Source: Desulfohalobiaceae bacterium
GTDB taxonomy: Bacteria; Desulfobacterota; Desulfovibrionia; Desulfovibrionales; Desulfothermaceae
Direction: 5' to 3'
DNA: 7,250 nucleotides
NCBI GenBank assembly: GCA_021737115.1
Contig: JAIPER010000182.1
Location: forward strand, 1 to 7,250
Under the pieces are notes generated by a model. The model made no database searches and was not told where the DNA came from. It saw nothing but the letters and a program-made list of their open reading frames with translations. How positions within the stretch are numbered: position 1 is the first letter of the stretch; every line of letters starts with the position of its first letter. The translations under genes were made by a program, and so were the position numbers. Below are positions 4,559 through 7,250 of the stretch, in pieces.

Positions 4559-6631
4559 TTACAGGCCAGACAACGATTGCATGATTTCCGCGATGAGCGG
4601 ATGAGAAGGATCGGCACGCCGGCAGCTGGTCAGCAGTTCCCCCAGGAAAGGCTTTTTCCATAGTCTTTCCTTGCCTTTCAATTCGGCAACGTCCTCCAGC
4701 ATCTCCTTCGCGATTTCAAAAAAACGCTCCTTCACTTCCAGATACTCCGACTTGGCCGCCAGGTTGCCGGCTTTTTTCAGCTTGCCCTGGTCCACGGCCC
4801 GGTCCATTTTTTCGAATTCAAGATCGATCCAGGTCTGGCGCAAGTTTTCCAGGGCGTACTCGTTGTCAGGATCGTAGCTCAGGGCCTGGTTGAGTTGCGA
4901 AGCCAGGGCCGCATCGGCTATCTGATCCTGATTGTAACTCAGCACGGCCCGTCTGCTCATGATCAACGACAGCCGTTGGGCAACGGCCTGGGAAGGGTTT
5001 TGAGCATAAATCTTTTGCAGGCCGATCTCATAGCGCTGCATTGTTTCCAATGAACCTTCACTGGCCCTGGATGCATGTTCCAGAAGACGTTTTTCATACT
5101 CTGGAGCAAGGTCGAAAAGTCGGTCGATGTCTTTTAAATATCGCTCCGCTTTGTCCTGACCGGTTTCCAGGCAATGCAGGCCATAGAAAAAATAGACCTT
5201 CAAGGCGACGTACCTGGTAAACTCGTCTTCTTCCCAAGCACCTCGCGGCAAATGATTCAGGGCCTGGGGGCAGTCCCCCTCGTCCAGCAGATATTGACTC
5301 CGCCCGGCCGCTGAGTAATACCCTCCAGCTTGTAAGTACTCGCCTTCACTAGGAAATGAAGCTTTATTTGCCCGGATAAGGTCCAGTAGCTCGCGGGAAC
5401 AGCCAAGGCGGGAGGCTAATTCCGGAGTGCAGAGGACCAGGGAGCCGTCTTTTGATTTCCCTTTGCATGCGGACAGCCGACCAAGCAGCGCTTTGTCTGT
5501 ATTCCAGCGGGTCCGGGCGGAAATGTCCGCTTGTTTGTCCTTGTTGCCGGCTTTCTTGATGACCTCTTCGGCCATGTGAATGAGCCTGGCCTGCAGCTTT
5601 TCTGTTTCAGATTCCGGAGCAAGACCGGCAATCAGCCGAAAATCATAGACTGCTGTGAGCCAGAACATCCTGAGCTCTTCGAGATGCGAGCCTGTAGATT
5701 CGGCCAATTTGAAGTAGAGTTTGGCCCAAGGACCGACCTGTTTGAGGTCAAGGCTGCCCGAGGGCGGCTCGAGCAGTCTTTCGATATCCTCATAGCGCTC
5801 TTGGGCCCACAGGTCCTTGATCAGGATTTGTTGACATCTTAGAAGATCCTCTCGGGTCTGCCCTTCCTGAAAATGCTTTAGAAGAGAATTGAGTTGATCG
5901 TACAAAGAGGCAGCATCCTCCTGATAGGCTCCATCTCCAATGCTGCCAACGAGCTCGCCGGCCAACCCGGTTCTGACGGTGAAAAGCTGATCCTGAAACT
6001 GCTGCCAATGGTTTGCCGGGATCTCTCCTTGCTGCATCCGCTCCCAGGCACACAGCCCTTCAAAGAGCCGGCCAGTCTTGATCAGAGCAAAGCCTTGATT
6101 ATACAAGTCCTTGTTCGAAGCAGGCTCCAAATCGGCATAGATCAAAACCGCAGCCTCAAAATCACCACTCTTGACCAGACAGGCTGCCTCTTGCAGCGCG
6201 ATGTCCGGAGACTGCTCATCTCCCTTGGCGGCCTGAGCATAGAGGTCTGCGGCCTGTTGATATTTTCCCTGGGCTTCTGCCTTCCTGGCCAAGTCCAGAG
6301 CATTTCCGGCCTGAACCAGTTTTTGCAATTCATTGACCTTGTCTTCGAGCCAGGCCTGAGGTTCGAGTTTGTGGGCCTCGGCAAATAAATCCAAAGCGGC
6401 CTGGTAATTTTCTTTGCGCAGCTGCGTTTTGCCCTTTTTGCTCAGCTCCTTGCTCTTTTGCTTGGCGATCTCTTGCCGGCAGACAGCGATTTTCCGACTG
6501 ACATCCCCTTGACAGCCCTTTTTCAAGGCTTTTGCGTATTCCTTTTCAGCCAGGAGATAGTTGCCCCTCTGCCAGAATTTCTCGGCCCTGGCCAGGATGC
6601 TCTCCAGGTCTTGTCCTTTATTTTTGCCCAT
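4559..6631 (-). CDS. Large TPR-repeat protein of the chaperone-like operon
   Basis: A 690-residue, mostly helical protein without signal peptide or membrane segment, so probably cytosolic. TPR-like units are clear near the N-terminus: about 12 to 40 (ARAEKFWQRGNYLLAEKEY), 60 to 92 (GKTQLRKENYQAALDLFAEA), 112 to 140 (ARKAEAQGKYQQAADLYAQA), then 146 to 170 and 174 to 200 with weaker matches. A further pair lies near 560 to 610 (ASQLNQALSYDPDNEYALENL). The middle, about 200 to 540, is helical but has no motif I recognise. The last 80 residues are highly charged. TPR arrays bind partner proteins or peptides and often dock Hsp70-type chaperones, which fits the J-like gene 13 bp downstream. The ATG lies 5 bp after the LysM gene's stop with no good ribosome binding site, indicating coupling. 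The specific partner is unknown. Confidence 0.8.
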   Translation of the reverse strand: MGKNKGQDLESILARAEKFWQRGNYLLAEKEYAKALKKGCQGDVSRKIAVCRQEIAKQKSKELSKKGKTQLRKENYQAALDLFAEAHKLEPQAWLEDKVNELQKLVQAGNALDLARKAEAQGKYQQAADLYAQAAKGDEQSPDIALQEAACLVKSGDFEAAVLIYADLEPASNKDLYNQGFALIKTGRLFEGLCAWERMQQGEIPANHWQQFQDQLFTVRTGLAGELVGSIGDGAYQEDAASLYDQLNSLLKHFQEGQTREDLLRCQQILIKDLWAQERYEDIERLLEPPSGSLDLKQVGPWAKLYFKLAESTGSHLEELRMFWLTAVYDFRLIAGLAPESETEKLQARLIHMAEEVIKKAGNKDKQADISARTRWNTDKALLGRLSACKGKSKDGSLVLCTPELASRLGCSRELLDLIRANKASFPSEGEYLQAGGYYSAAGRSQYLLDEGDCPQALNHLPRGAWEEDEFTRYVALKVYFFYGLHCLETGQDKAERYLKDIDRLFDLAPEYEKRLLEHASRASEGSLETMQRYEIGLQKIYAQNPSQAVAQRLSLIMSRRAVLSYNQDQIADAALASQLNQALSYDPDNEYALENLRQTWIDLEFEKMDRAVDQGKLKKAGNLAAKSEYLEVKERFFEIAKEMLEDVAELKGKERLWKKPFLGELLTSCRRADPSHPLIAEIMQSLSGL

Positions 6632-6636
6632 ATAAT

Positions 6637-7250
6637 CTACTGCAATTCCACCGTGATGCGTGTTCCAGGCTTCAGACTTGCCCCGGGATTCAAGGCCGTG
6701 ATTTTGGAAATGCCCTGGCTGGAACCGTATACCTTGCGGGCAATGCCGGCTATGGTATCACCTGCAACCACGGTATACTTCCAGTACGTCCGGCCGTTGT
6801 CTTGTTCCACGATGCGGTTGTAGCGCTCATCAACAGCTGAGAGATTTTTAAAAACCCTGAGGCTCACGCCTTTGCCGATGTCATAAATACCCAGGCCGGG
6901 ATTGTCTTCCAGAAGCAGGAGGTAGTACTTGCCCTTTCCCAGGTACCTGCGGGCAATTTCCCACAGCGTGTCGTCTTCTGTGGCCTGATAGACCCGGAAA
7001 TCGGATTGTTCGTTTTCGGTCTCAACAGGCAAAGACCCACCCGCTCGTTGGTCTGGCGGCGAGACTTGTCCGGTTGATGGCCTGGCCTCTGCAATTTTTT
7101 CCTCCATAGTCTGCTTGTCCTTCTGTACCCGGGTCAGGGCCGCTTCAAGCCTGGTGATGAGTTTTTGGTTCACCTTGAATCTCTCAGCCTGTTGCCGCAG
7201 TCGTTTCTGGCTGGCCTGAATATCTTCAAGCTCGCGGCTGACCCGATCCA
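6637..7250 (-). CDS. Coiled-coil protein with two C-terminal LysM domains (N-terminus beyond right edge)
   Basis: The frame stays open to the window edge, giving 203 visible residues. Residues 1 to about 55 are charged and heptad-like, consistent with a coiled coil. A Pro/Gly/Gln-rich linker follows (about 56 to 82). LysM 1 lies at about 86 to 132 (DDTLWEIARRYLGKGKYY, LLEDNPGL, GVSLRVFK), and LysM 2 at about 157 to 202 (YTVVAGDTIAGIARKVYG, ITALNPGASLKPGTRITVEL). LysM domains bind N-acetylglucosamine-containing glycans such as peptidoglycan, so an envelope location is likely for this protein. That is odd next to genes for cytosolic chaperone-like proteins. The N-terminal signal or membrane anchor, if any, is not visible. 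GTG at 7173 could serve as a start, but the coiled coil continues upstream of it, so the gene most likely begins outside the window. Confidence 0.85.
   Translation of the reverse strand, partial: DRVSRELEDIQASQKRLRQQAERFKVNQKLITRLEAALTRVQKDKQTMEEKIAEARPSTGQVSPPDQRAGGSLPVETENEQSDFRVYQATEDDTLWEIARRYLGKGKYYLLLLEDNPGLGIYDIGKGVSLRVFKNLSAVDERYNRIVEQDNGRTYWKYTVVAGDTIAGIARKVYGSSQGISKITALNPGASLKPGTRITVELQ

Noticed and set aside
4546..4617. GTG start at 4617 for the J-like gene
   Set aside because: It would add 24 Arg/Cys-rich residues unlike a J domain and overlap the TPR coding sequence. The J fold begins exactly at the ATG at 4545.
5894..6388. Plus-strand 164-codon frame opposite the TPR gene
   Set aside because: The minus strand carries repeated TPR motifs here, and the plus frame is a complement shadow.

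Overview
The window looks like a chromosomal stretch from a Gram-negative bacterium, most likely a sulfate-reducing deltaproteobacterium (Desulfobacterota). That placement is an inference. It rests on GcvH-like proteins with cysteine-rich N-termini behind a textbook sigma-54 promoter, and on a chaperone-type operon with LysM and TPR partners. No phylogenetic marker gene is present.

Left part (1 to about 1200), minus strand: an eroded accessory zone. It holds the 5' part of an IS1634/IS4-type transposase running off the left edge, an AT-rich stretch with an 18-bp palindrome that probably contains the end of this insertion sequence, and the 3' two-thirds of an arginase/agmatinase gene. That gene has lost its N-terminal half, including part of the metal site, so it is a pseudogene.

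Middle (about 1200 to 3555), plus strand: about 420 bp of regulatory DNA followed by two tandem paralogous genes. The leader carries a near-perfect sigma-54 promoter (TGGCAC-N5-TTGCA) and a 12-bp perfect inverted repeat whose 3' arm abuts a strong Shine-Dalgarno sequence. Both proteins share one architecture: two four-cysteine modules with identical spacing (C-X12-C-X5-C-X2-C), then a glycine-cleavage H-protein-like domain, then a conserved GPLAADGG tail. The lipoyl-lysine position is Asp in the first protein and Lys, in an atypical context, in the second. This pair is the most unusual item in the window and has no function I can name.

Right part (3588 to 7250), minus strand, convergent with the pair: a tightly packed operon entering from the right edge. 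It encodes a coiled-coil/two-LysM protein (partial), a 690-residue TPR protein, a small J-domain-like protein without HPD, and after a 130-bp gap a short divergent GrpE-like protein. J-like plus GrpE-like plus TPR suggests a specialised Hsp70 system, with the Hsp70 itself probably outside the window. The gap before the GrpE-like gene has a candidate promoter and a short TTG-started leader frame that overlaps the GrpE-like start by ATGA.
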